Part shown: one piece after another, positions 22,976 through 32,851 of the stretch | Layout of the letters: the number at the start of each line of letters is the position of its first letter | Numbering within the stretch: position 1 is the stretch's first letter | NCBI RefSeq assembly: GCF_020379485.1 | Contig: NC_063446.1 | Span: 20,300,610-20,364,609 of the forward strand | Reading direction: 5' to 3' | Length of the DNA stretch: 64,000 nt | DNA from: Brassica napus | Taxonomy: Eukaryota; Streptophyta; Magnoliopsida; Brassicales; Brassicaceae | Notes under the pieces: model-generated | The model's input: the letters and a program-made list of their open reading frames with translations, nothing else | Database searches by the model: none | Told to the model about the DNA's origin: nothing | Made by a program: the position numbers and the translations under genes

Positions 22976-23150
22976 AAATATGGTCGAGTGGTACGGTGAG
23001 ATTGGAAAGATGTTAAGGACTCCTGGTTCGAAACCCTATCATTTCAGATATGTTTGTTTGTGTAGTCAGGTGAAATAGATATCTAATTCTCACTGCGAGA
23101 AACATGATTTTGATGGCATTGATGGGCAGGCCCTAGAGATTAGTCGGTAC
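22976..23150 (+). mobile_element. tRNA-derived SINE with target duplication
   Basis: An RNA polymerase III A-box (TGGTCGAGTGG, 22981-22991) and a B-box (GGTTCGAAACC, 23025-23035) stand at tRNA-like spacing. The body ends in TTAGTCGGTAC, a phrase common in Brassicaceae SINEs. The flanks GGAAAAATCTACAATAC (22959-22975) and GGAAAAATCACATAC (23151-23165) form a target duplication with two indels. There is no tRNA cloverleaf beyond the promoter half, so it is not a tRNA gene. Confidence 0.72.
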
Positions 23151-23525
23151 GGAAAAATCACATACCTTCGCAAGTTTTATTGACCTCCAACATAAACTTA
23201 CAAAAGGGGATATTGACACAAAAATTTATATATTAGTTTTGTTTTTCTATAAATATTAAATATGGAATCTCAACATACTTTTTTGAAATGATGATTCTTA
23301 TTAGTATATTTGAACCGAATCACATTGTAGGACCGGTAACTGATTTCTTTTTGATCATTTTACTTGGTTAACAAATAAAGTTCTTATAAAAATTGAACTC
23401 TGGCCGTCTGTACAGGAATCTCAGAAGGGTCAAATGAGAGGGGAAATATTTAAGGCTCCTCAGTCACTAAATCTTTCCCAGCAGTGGCACAAGCTCAAAA
23501 TTCGCTAAACAGGAAAGAAGATGCT

Positions 23526-24878
23526 ATTTGATTTCCATGGGCAGCAAAGATGAATCCTGCTTCTAGGAATCTTTACCGAGCAACAGAACCTGAGTACCTG
23601 GAAGATGGTACTCCTAAGTTAGATATACCAAGGCATGTTCTCTTACAAGGATTAGAGAATCAAAAAGAATATATCTTGGTTCAGTTCTATAGATGCTTGC
23701 CTCCGCCTGGTGGTTTAATCTATGCAGTTTTCAATAAGTTATGGGGAAGGAAATGTAGAATCACTATAATGAAGCTTGGGGAATCTAATTACTTGTTCCA
23801 TATTCCCGATGAATCGACTAGAATGTGGGTTCTTCAAAGAGGGCTTTGGCATGTTGATGACTGCTTAATGTTTGTTGCTCCATGGAAACCGGAAGCATCT
23901 TTAGCTATCCCGGAGATCAAAACTGTTCCGGTGTGGGTAACTTTGAAGAAAATTCCTAACATCTTCTACTCTATTCCTGGAATAAGTCATATAGCTTCTG
24001 GTTTATGTGCTCCGATGGCAACTCACAAACCCCGGTTAGATCCCATTTTAATGGGTGAAGCTAAGATTTTGGTTGAGGTAAAGTTAAGCAAAGCATTTCC
24101 TTCAAAAATCGCTGCTAATGATGAAAATGGTTTCATTTCCATGGTTGATGTAGAATATGCTTGGTTGCCTTCGAAATGTAGTAGATGTGGTCAGCTTGGG
24201 CATAAGGTCAAGCGTTGCTTGCAAAAGGTCGATGAGTCCCATATTGCTGCTCCCAAGGATATTGAGATGGCCTCCAACATTAGTGATGTGGTTACGACCA
24301 CTTCTGTCACTGCCTTTGAATCTCCTCAACCTAACACTACTTTAGTTCCAGTTTCAGAGATTGTTGTATCTCCTGACATTCTTCTGGATGTACACAATGA
24401 ATCCAACTTGGTTGATTCAAATACTGTTGCCAAAGTTGACAATCTCATACCACTAGCTACAATCTCTGTTCTTGAAGACATGTATGTTTCCATAACAGCT
24501 CAGTCTGCACTAACCAACATCAAAGAAACCATTGAGTCCAGTTGTGGAGTCTGCCCAGATTTTACCAGTTATTGACACTCATATTGCTCATGCAACCTCT
24601 ATGGTCCAGAGGGAAAGTAGTAGAATAGATGAGCCGACCTTGGTTCCAACAAGTTTGCCTCATTGATTACTCTTGAGGAAGAAGAAGACTCATCAGATTC
24701 AGACAAAGAGATTGATCCGATGAATGATTTGACACCTTTAGGAAAGAGGATTCTCAGAGAGAGACCGGTTAAACCATCCATAAAAGCTAAAGAGATGCAT
24801 TTGCAGTCAACGGTTCGTGGAAGGGGAAACCGAGGTCGTGGATCGAGGTGGACGTGGCTAGAAGTATCTCCTTCATAG
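23526..24878 (+). pseudogene. DUF4283 / CCHC zinc-knuckle protein (LINE ORF1-like), disrupted
   Basis: The main frame 23550-24575 (341 aa) contains a DUF4283 domain (residues about 25-180, VQFYRCLPPPGGL, WGRKCRI) and a zinc knuckle CSRCGQLGHKVKRC near residue 212. Codons upstream of the ATG still read FPWAAK and are separated by a stop at 23529-23531, so the original protein began further upstream. After the stop at 24573 a second piece (24663-24878) continues with an acidic run and an RGRGNRGRGSR tail in another frame. Such proteins are ORF1 products of plant LINEs that bind element RNA. No reverse transcriptase follows here. It probably derives from a LINE; expression as a stand-alone 341-aa protein cannot be excluded. 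Confidence 0.75.
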
Positions 24879-25240
24879 TATTTTAAGTCAGTCCAAGATC
24901 GATCTTTGATTGTTTCTGGTTCATCATATGTTCCATTTTCTTGTTATCACTTGTCAAAACACTGTATGACTACGGTCATGGCTTGTAATAGGTTAATAAT
25001 ATTAAAAAAAAAAAGTTCTTATAAAAAGTTTCATAGGCTTTGGACTATTCGCATGGTTGTAAAGAGAACCGTAGCAACTAATGCAACATCAACACAAACA
25101 AAAAGTGTTTTCAAAGACACAGAGTAAGCAAGCTAGTGAATACATATGTCTATAAGGGAACCATTGTCCCCTAAAAACACAAGACAAACGCACACATCAT
25201 ATTCACACACAAGACAAACGCACGCATCGTGAGTCGTTAA

Positions 25241-26137
25241 TCAAACGGTAGCAGCAATGGAATACACGAATTTGTAAGACTTGGGTACTTTAAGCAGAGC
25301 ATCGAACCACTCGACCTTCCCCCAAACCTGTTCACCGCTGCTGCGCATTTCCAGAGAAATCTCAGCACACCAAATCATCTTCTCCTTATTCCCAGCAGGC
25401 ACATACTTATCCCAAAACACCACCATCTTACCACTACAATCAACCAAATTAACATTGCTATAACGGGCAAGCTTAGACAGTCCTTCCAAACCTTCAACTT
25501 TCTTCCAACCATCTACCTCGGCGCTATTGTTAGACCAAAGAAACTCTCCAGTAGATCCATAACAATAGTATATTTTCTCTATCAAACAAGCACTACCAAA
25601 CTCTACCAAGTCCTTTGTAAGGAAAACACTCCTACCAGACGCTGAATCAACAAGTCCTTCGACCACCCACGTGTGCGTTCGGCAGTCGAGGAAGAATACG
25701 TTAGACGAGCAGGAGGTGACGTCATCTTCTTTGTTGATGGCGTAGAGTTTATGATCAACAGCTACGAGATTGGACAATTCTATGGGAGGAGAGTAGCGAA
25801 TCAGGAACCAAAATATTACCACTTAATGACTCTGTCTTGTTAACGGTTTTGTCTGGTTTCCGACAGAGAGTGAACCAACGAAGGTTGGGTTCAGTAGGGA
25901 ACTGTAAGCACACATAGAGACACTTCTCGCTGCGGTTTAAGAGAGATCGATTCTGGTAAAGCTCCGGTGAAGCAGTGAGTGATCCAAAGGTCTTGGAGAC
26001 GAGTGTGAGAATAGGGTAGTGCAATCTCGAGGCGCGGGCTAAGCAACTCAATACTAATTCATCTGGAAGTGGCAAACCGTAGGTGGGTTCTGTTGCCGTC
26101 TTTGACGGTGGTTCTGGATCGGGAGCGATGGCGACAT
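25241..26137 (-). pseudogene. F-box/kelch-repeat protein gene, two frameshifts
   Basis: The N-terminal frame carries the F-box ([20 protein letters not shown], then LVSKTFGSL). The C-terminal frame carries kelch-like strands ([28 protein letters not shown]) and ends in VPKSYKFVYSIAATV. They are joined by a one-base shift near 25813: VPDS continues as [15 protein letters not shown] in the next frame. The F-box frame itself has no ATG; the only nearby ATG (26135-26137) is out of frame by one base, so a second indel lies at the start. Intact relatives act as substrate receptors of SCF ubiquitin ligases. Two independent lesions argue for a pseudogene, although single-base assembly errors could mimic this. 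Confidence 0.82.
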
Positions 26138-26558
26138 GTCCTCTCACAAAATTTTATGGCTTCGACTCCACCACGTGGTTGTTGATCTGATCTATACCCG
26201 ATGGTTTGGCTTTGTGTTTTTAATTGGCTCTCTTAAATGATTGTTTTGTTAGGGGAATAAAGCCCATAGAGAAATAGTGTTAATGTAAGTTTGATAAGCT
26301 TAATAAGAAAATTCAGAAGAAAAAGAAACTTATATATCGTGTGATCTTTGCCACAGAAAAAAAAAAAATTAGTGAATTACTTATGATTTTTATCTTCAAC
26401 CTGAAAAGATATAAAAATAAAATATGAATCATCTACATAAAAGTTCTCGAAAATATGTGAAAAAAAGAAAAAAATGTTAAAACAATCATTTGGGATGTTA
26501 TCCTTAAAATTTATTGAGCTGCGATAGCCAAAGAATAGCGCATCCATCATTCTTTTTA

Positions 26559-26718
26559 AAGCATCTCCAACCCACATCCATAATTTACTTCATAATAAAA
26601 TAATAAAGAAACAAAAAAATGATTATTTTATAAATAGACTGATTTTTCTATTTTTTGTTTATACTCTATTTTCTACTCTACTTTCAGAGTAAATTATGGA
26701 GCAAGGATAGAGATGTCG
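26559..26718. mobile_element. Tourist/Harbinger-like MITE
   Basis: The left arm contains CATAATTTACT after GCATCTCCAACCC; the right arm is its inverse (AGTAAATTATG, then GGATAGAGATG). Both sides carry TTA (26556-26558 and 26719-26721), the expected 3-bp target duplication. It is about 160 bp long and non-coding. Confidence 0.65.
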
Positions 26719-26721
26719 TTA

Positions 26722-27071
26722 GCCGTCAATGCCCTCATTTTCAACCCCTAAAAGGTGGCTTAGTCCTTTTGTGTAGAGAATTATCTCCATGAGCGCTCCC
26801 AACCTAGAAAAAAATATAATATTTGGCCAAAATTGCCTAGAATGCAGGGTCCTATGAAAATAAAGGTGTTTACTGTTTAACCTAGTTTTTAGTTTTAGTT
26901 TTTGGTTTTAAGATTTTAGTTTTTGGTTTTTGATACGAAGTTTCTTTATTTAGTTGGGAGCATGTGTCCACTTGAAAATGGTAGGTATACGTATAGTTTT
27001 ACTTTCGAACCGTCTAAAATATGAAAAATAATAGGTGAAGGAAATATTTTCTAATCAAGAAAAGCAAAAAT
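26722..27071. other. Intergenic, no gene seen
   Basis: AT-rich sequence with a run of TTTTAGTTTTTGGTTTT-type repeats around 26883-26930. There are no supported frames. Confidence 0.5.
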
Positions 27072-27937
27072 TCCTTATATATTAAAAGAGAAAAATTACA
27101 ATCTTTTAACTATGACACGTGTTATCACTAGAATGATTCTTAGAATCAATAGAAAATTAAGTTGGTCCATAAGCATATACTATAGTTTTTATTAAAATAA
27201 ACAAAAATTAATTATTAATGTACAAAATGATTTTTTTTCTTTCCTTAAATAAAAACTACGGAATTACCTAATATGATTAAAATATATATCGCAATTAATG
27301 ATTTTAATTTTTGAATAATAAAGCTTTAGTAACAATTTTTATATTCCTCATCATTTTTGTTTAATTTTAAATTGTTAAATTAAACAAATATATTCACCAT
27401 ATAATAAAAATTTATATTTTTATATTTTTAGTATATGTTATATTTTAATTTTTCTTAGGTGACTTTAAACTACTAAAATTTCTAAAAGTCTTACATTTAA
27501 AAATTTGTGATCAATGGCATTTAACAAAAACTGAGACCAACATATTTTAATTTTGTAAATTGCATTGAATAATAAAGCTTTGGTAACAATTTTATATCCC
27601 TCATCATGTTTGTTTAATTTTAAATTGTTAAAATAAATTAAACAATTATATTCACCATATAATAAAAATTTATTTTTTTAGTATATGTTATATTTTAATT
27701 TTTCTTAGATGACTTTAAACTACTAAAATTTCTAAAAATTTTACATTTAAAAATTTGTGATCAATGGCATTTAACAAAAACTGAGACCAACATATTTTAA
27801 TTTTGTAAATTGCATTGAATTTTAAAATATTTTTATAAATTATTAAAATTATTAAGAGTCCACATTGAAGTTTTTGTTTTCAGTAGTTAAATTTTTTTTA
27901 TAAAAATAAAAATGAACATAAAATCATATAAGTAGAA
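27072..27937 (+). mobile_element. Helitron-like 5' segment with internal 254-bp duplication
   Basis: It starts TCCTTATATATTAAAAGAG, the usual 5' end of Brassicaceae Helitrons, here on the plus strand. The body contains two tandem copies of about 254 bases (27313-27566 and 27567-27820), each starting GAATAATAAAGCTTT. No 3' CTRR end with hairpin was found before the MITE at 27938, so the right boundary is open. Confidence 0.5.
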
Positions 27938-28380
27938 GAGAAATTACCAAAAATACCATATTCATAGTACTATTTTCATGTTTACAATAACCACTTTTAT
28001 CCTCATTTTTAATGAACGGTAAAAGACATTTATAACCCTAGGATTTTTGGAATGAAAAATTTAGGATTATAATAAATTTATAAATAAATACTTAAAAATA
28101 AAAAAATAGTTTCAAAAATAATTTCGATTTACAAAAAGAAATTTTGAAAAAAAATTCTAAAAAAAATTTATAAATAATTTCGAATTTGAAAAAGTATAAT
28201 TCGAAAATATAAATAAAAAATTATTTTTTATTTATTTAAATAATTATTTATTATATATATAAAGAACAAAATATAATAGTGTTTTGCTACTTAATAAAGA
28301 ATATATTTTTAAAAATGTGTCTTTAGTGGTGGTAAACATGAATAATGGTAACAAAAAAGTGGTAAACATGAAAATTCCGC
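27938..28380. mobile_element. MULE-type MITE (family copy 2)
   Basis: It is homologous to 16499-17042: the left arm has AAATTACCAAAAATACCATA and the right arm GTGGTAAACATGAAAATT. The flanks TAAGTAGAA (27929-27937) and TAAGAAGAA (28381-28389) are a 9-bp target duplication with one mismatch. It is shorter than copy 1. Confidence 0.62.
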
Positions 28381-28389
28381 TAAGAAGAA

Positions 28390-29238
28390 AGTCTTATTTA
28401 ATATATAAACATATTAAAATTTATACTATATATGTACATTAATATCATTTAAATTTAACTATATACCACAGAAAATAGGTAAATATGATTGTTTTGATTT
28501 ATTTATCATAAAAATTTGTAAAGAAATAGAGTGATTATTTTGTTATATGTATTCAAGCCAATTTAATTATATATAATTATTTGCTTCTCAATTATTCAAT
28601 ATATATTTATTATTTAATAAAATATAAAAAAGTCTAAATAAATAATATTGTACGTAAAAAGAATTTGTATACCGAATGTTCAGTGCCGTGCGAAGAGATA
28701 TAGGGGCCTGAGGCGAGATAATATTTTTTTGTTTACATGATTTTATGAGTATTATATTTAAAATGAAATAATTCAAAATAACTTATTTTTGTCACATGGA
28801 TTAAAAATTATAAAATAAAAAGTGATACACAAAGTATAGAATGTAAAATTTTTGATTAATTTATATTGGTTCATTTCAAGGTGGGCACGGCTGTGATTCC
28901 CGCGAAAAGTGTGGATGTAGTTTAAGATGTATGCCAAATCAACAATTATTACCAAAAAAGGATGTATAACAAATTGTATTAAGTTCCTCTAGTAGTCAAG
29001 CCACAATAACACGATTAAATTGTAAAATCCATAAATTTACAAAGGAAAAATTTATAACAGACTACAGTGCTTTTGACAATCAATTTAGAGACAGTCGAGA
29101 AAGTAAAATAAGAGATCATATATAATGTGAAAAGGACCAAAACATCAAATTATTGTACCTTTAGGTTTGTTTTGCTTCTGGTAAACCATACGATAAAACC
29201 GTTCTTGATCCATCAGTTTCATCATCAGTTTATTCTCA
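28390..29238. other. Intergenic, AT-rich, no gene seen
   Basis: No supported frame. The short ORFs here are AT-rich random frames without family features. Confidence 0.5.
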
Positions 29239-30336
29239 TTAATAGACTCCACTAAAACGACTAAACAGGTGAGGATTCAATATGAAGCATGTTGATCCAT
29301 CAGTTTCATCTCCTATGATACTTTGAAAGGAGATCCTCACTAGAGGATCCAGAGCTCTGTGATCCCAGTTCAGAGCAGGTGAACTTACAACCTCCTTGCT
29401 TTCCCGGTTGAGAAGGTTCAAGAACAGGTTTAAACAGTGTACTAGATTTTGGAGGAGACATCTTCAAGAAAGGGGTCATTAGAAGCGCAGACTGAATTTT
29501 TCTATTGAGAGGAATCCATGGCATGACCTAAAGAGTTACTTGTATCTTTTGAAGCGTAGTGGTGTCCGCAGAAAGAGTTGTCTACCCTTGTCAGCGCTAT
29601 GATTACCACGCCATGCCACAAGAGGAGAAGGAAGGACCAAGGGCCCGAACTGAGTAGTAGTCTTACTAGGCTCAGGACTCTAAACATCAAACAAATATTT
29701 TTCTTCTTCGCTTGAACGCACAACAATGTCTGTGCTCATCAAAGACTGTTTTTCTTGATCCTTGGGAAACAATTGAGAACATGATACTGCTTCTTGACAG
29801 TCGAGGAAACCATTGCTGTAAATTAGAAGAAAAAAAAACAGATTGCAGTTCTAAAGCAAGTGATCAAACACTAGAAAGAAACAAAAGCACAATAGGTTAA
29901 AACCTTTAGTGAGGAATGCATATTGGACAAGACAGATCTGAAAGACTCAACTTCTCTTTTCCCTTGTTTACTCATGGTCTTAAGCTTCGTTGCTTTCACA
30001 ACAAGCTCATCAATCTGAAATTCCAAAGCTTTCATTATTCATATAGAAGAAGAACCAAAAGATTGATATAGAATTGTTCCTTAACCAATACCAAACTAGT
30101 TGTTGATCATTTTAAAGTAAGAAAAAGAGACAAAGATAAACACAAAATAAACTCTCAGATAAACAGTATGAAAACGAAATAACTCCAAGACAAAGTAGGA
30201 AGCAAGCAAGAAGCACCTGGTGAAGAAGAGATGAGATACCAGAATGTACAAGGTAGAGTAGATCTAGCTCACAATCATTACATGTTTCTCTAACAAGACT
30301 ATCTCTTTTGAGCTGGTAACGTTCCATTTCCCTCAA
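29239..30336 (-). pseudogene. Degraded multi-exon gene, unrecognised
   Basis: Exon-like pieces can be read on the minus strand. The first (30336 to about 30217, REMERYQLKRDSLVRETC ... SLLHQ) ends at a GT donor. The second (about 30014-29906, IDELVVKATKLKTMSKQGKR ... MHSSLK) is flanked by CAG and GT. A third, about 29818 leftward (QWFPRLSRSS), soon loses its frame. Further in-frame islands (FLKMSPPKSSTLFKPVLEPS; GDETDGSTCFILNP) lie in different frames down to 29239. The protein appears to have been helical or coiled-coil at the start and serine-rich later. I do not recognise it with confidence. The several frame losses suggest a decayed or partial host gene. Confidence 0.45.
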
Positions 30337-30979
30337 CCTATGAGGTATATTGTGCTGTCAAAGGAGCTTCTGGAGAAATTGCAAGCCAACATACAAAAAC
30401 GGAGATAACAAAATTGGTAGTTTTCTCTTTGAAATTTGAATTGATGATAGAAATGCTTCTAGTCAAATCCTTAGAAACACAGAGACTAAAGAACATCTTA
30501 TCTTTATTGATTTATAAACTTCTCAAAATTAAAGCTCTCAAAGTTGCTATTTATACGAAAGACATCCCTATTTTAAGTGGAATATAAAAACACAAAATTA
30601 ATCTAAATAATAAACTTCATATCCTAATTTAGATTTCATTTTTATGTTTATCTTCTAACTTATTAAACAGTTATTAATAAGTTAAATTATTCCAAAAATC
30701 TTGGAATTATCCAACATATACAAACAGAATCGGATCTAAGCATAACCCAGATAAATATTGGTTTTGGTTCCCAAATTTTTTTAGAATTTTATATATAGGC
30801 CCTTAAAATTATATAAGAAATTTTTACTAATTTTTTAAGTGGTTTAAATCCCTAAAATCTTGACCATGTATAGAAGTAGGACGAATAGGAAAGCAGCTGA
30901 TGAGAGAGACGAATAATTAGGTCACAAAGAGGCACGATTTGTGAGCACACTTGCGTTTGTGTTTCCATCGCCTGTCTTA
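30337..30979. other. Intergenic, no gene seen
   Basis: AT-rich sequence upstream of the degraded gene. No promoter elements or frames were recognised with confidence. Confidence 0.45.
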
Positions 30980-31275
30980 CACTATTTCCAATGGTACATA
31001 GAAATATACTCTATATTTCATTCTAAAATAGTATAACTCTATTATAGAGTTGAATTTACTCCAATGGTTCACTCTATAATAGAGTGAAATATATAGCAAA
31101 GTTGTTTTTTCACTCTATATTTGAAGTAAAAAGACAACATTACTCTATATTTCATTTTTGTTATAGAGTAACTCTATTATAAAGTGAAACATCGGAATAA
31201 ATTAAATTTTATAATTGAGTTACTATATTTTAGTATGAATTACAGAGAAATTTTTTGTGTCCCATTGAAAATGCC
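30980..31275. mobile_element. Tourist/Harbinger-like MITE
   Basis: The left end CACTATTTCCAATGG and the inverted right end GGCATTTTCAATGGG form imperfect terminal repeats. TTA flanks both sides (30977-30979 and 31276-31278). The interior has inverted copies of CTCTATAATAGAGT. It is non-coding. Confidence 0.65.
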
Positions 31276-31370
31276 TTAGGGTTTGCAGAAGAAGAAGAAG
31301 GTGGGATTTTGAGTTTTCAAATATTCGGGTTTGATGTTTGAAGAAAATGAAAGTGAAGAGGAGAGAAAGC

Positions 31371-31621
31371 AAATTATTTTTCTTTTTATTACTTCAATTT
31401 CATAGAAATAAAGTGATATTAACAATATTAAAGAAATAGGGGTACTATTTAATATGGGCTCCAATTGGGTTTGAAGCTCAATAATATGGATCTTGTCTTC
31501 TCGTCCACTACCATATGTATTTATAGAAATAAACCAAATTATTTTTCTTTTTATTACTTCAATTTCATAGAAATAAAGTGATATTAACAATATTAAAGAA
31601 ATAGGGGTGCAATTTAATATG
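31371..31621. repeat. 165-bp tandem duplication, second copy interrupted by the MULE
   Basis: Copy 1 runs from 31371 to about 31535. Copy 2 starts at 31536 with the same AAATTATTTTTCTTTTTATT, is interrupted at 31621 and continues at 40795-40870 (GGCTCCAATTGGGTTTGAAG). Copy 1 therefore preserves the empty target of the MULE insertion, with TTTAATATG at 31448-31456. Confidence 0.9.
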
Positions 31622-31784
31622 GGGAGAATTGCCAAGTGTGACTCAAAACTTGGAGTCAAACCCAAAACAATACCTCAACTTGGGTCAAAGGCAAAAGTAA
31701 CCTAAAAGGCTATTGAAATTACAACTATCCCCTTGTGACCAAACAAAAAAACGGAATTCTTTTTACGTTTCTACCCCTCGCAAG

Positions 31785-32310
31785 TCGTCTGTTTAGACGA
31801 CTTGAAAATAAGTCGTCCAGACGACTTAACTTAAAGTCGTCTGGACAGTTAGTCTTAAACATAATTTAAAAATTTTGTAAAAAATATTTTGATAAGTGAA
31901 AAATGGGAATTATGTAATTAACATATGTCTTAGGAGGTATAAATTAAGATATAACAAATTTCAATTGTTTTCAGCATAGATGAGTGAAAGTAGTGAGTCA
32001 TGATATTCTTAAGTTTATGTTTCATCAACATATGTTGTAGTATTGTATGTGTTCTTAGGGTTAGATTTTGGAAAGCATTAAAACCGTTTTTGAAAATTTT
32101 TAAAATTACTTATGCGTGTTCATTTCTGTGTATAGTAAACACTATTTAAGTATAATTTGATTTTATAACGTGGTTAGTTAGTTAATCTAGTCATTTTAGT
32201 TTAGGGGTTCATTTTAGGGTCTAGGACGACTTAATATTTTGTCGTCTGAAAACAGACGACTAAATATTAAGTCGTCTGTTGTACATTATCAGCCAGAATA
32301 AGTCGTCTAA
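31785..32310. repeat. Left-terminal copies of the GTCGTC palindromic repeat
   Basis: Copies at about 31785-31850 and 32222-32310 include AAGTCGTCTGTTTAGACGACTT and TAAGTCGTCTG with its inverse. They bracket plain AT-rich sequence and lie before the promoter of the DUF1985-Ulp1 gene. Confidence 0.8.
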
Positions 32311-32371
32311 ACCGGACCAAACCTTAAAGTTTACCAATGTAATTTTAAAGCTAACCGGATTATTTACCCAA

Positions 32372-32378
32372 TATATAA
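32372..32378 (+). promoter_or_regulatory. Possible TATA box of the DUF1985-Ulp1 gene
   Basis: TATATAA stands about 170 bases before the telo-box array and 480 bases before the predicted ATG. It is plausible, but no transcript evidence exists. Confidence 0.4.
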
Positions 32379-32527
32379 GGTGATTTTTTTTTGTTTCATT
32401 TTTCGCGATATTCAGAAACCCTAACAGTTCTCTCTCAAAGGCGATTTCGAATTCCCACGATTTCCGAACAAACCATCGTTCTCAACATCGGCTATCTATC
32501 TCACTTCATTCTCACCGTTGTCGCCGC

Positions 32528-32755
32528 AGCTTCTTCTAACCCTAGCGCCGCCGATTCCTCTAAACCCTAGCGCCGCCGATTCCTCTAAACCCTAGCGCCG
32601 CCGCTTCCACTATTTCCGAACAAACCGTCGCCCTCGCCACCGTGGTCACCAACGTTCTAAACACTAGCGCCGCCGCTTCTTCTAAACCCTAGCGCCGCCG
32701 CTTCTTCTCTGTAAACCTTAGCGCCGTTTCTCTGTAAACCCTAACGCCGCTAAGT
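32528..32755 (+). repeat. GC-rich telo-box array in the gene leader
   Basis: A unit of about 26 bases, AAACCCTAGCGCCGCCG plus a TTCTTCT- or ATTCCTCT-type spacer, is repeated about seven times. AAACCCTA is the plant telo-box found near transcription starts of housekeeping genes. The array lies between the possible TATA box and the ATG at 32852 and is the most GC-rich stretch in this part of the window. Confidence 0.7.
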
Positions 32756-32851
32756 CATCAATCTCGAGGAAAAGATGAACATAAAACGTTGTCTCTATCA
32801 ATTTACTCATTCTCACCGTTTCACGTTTATTTTTTCAGATCTATAACCGCA

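Noticed and set aside
31276..31665. 129-codon minus-strand frame with a repeated hydrophobic segment
   Set aside because: The repeat is the 165-bp DNA duplication read through in frame; it spans the MULE insertion boundary and has no homology features.
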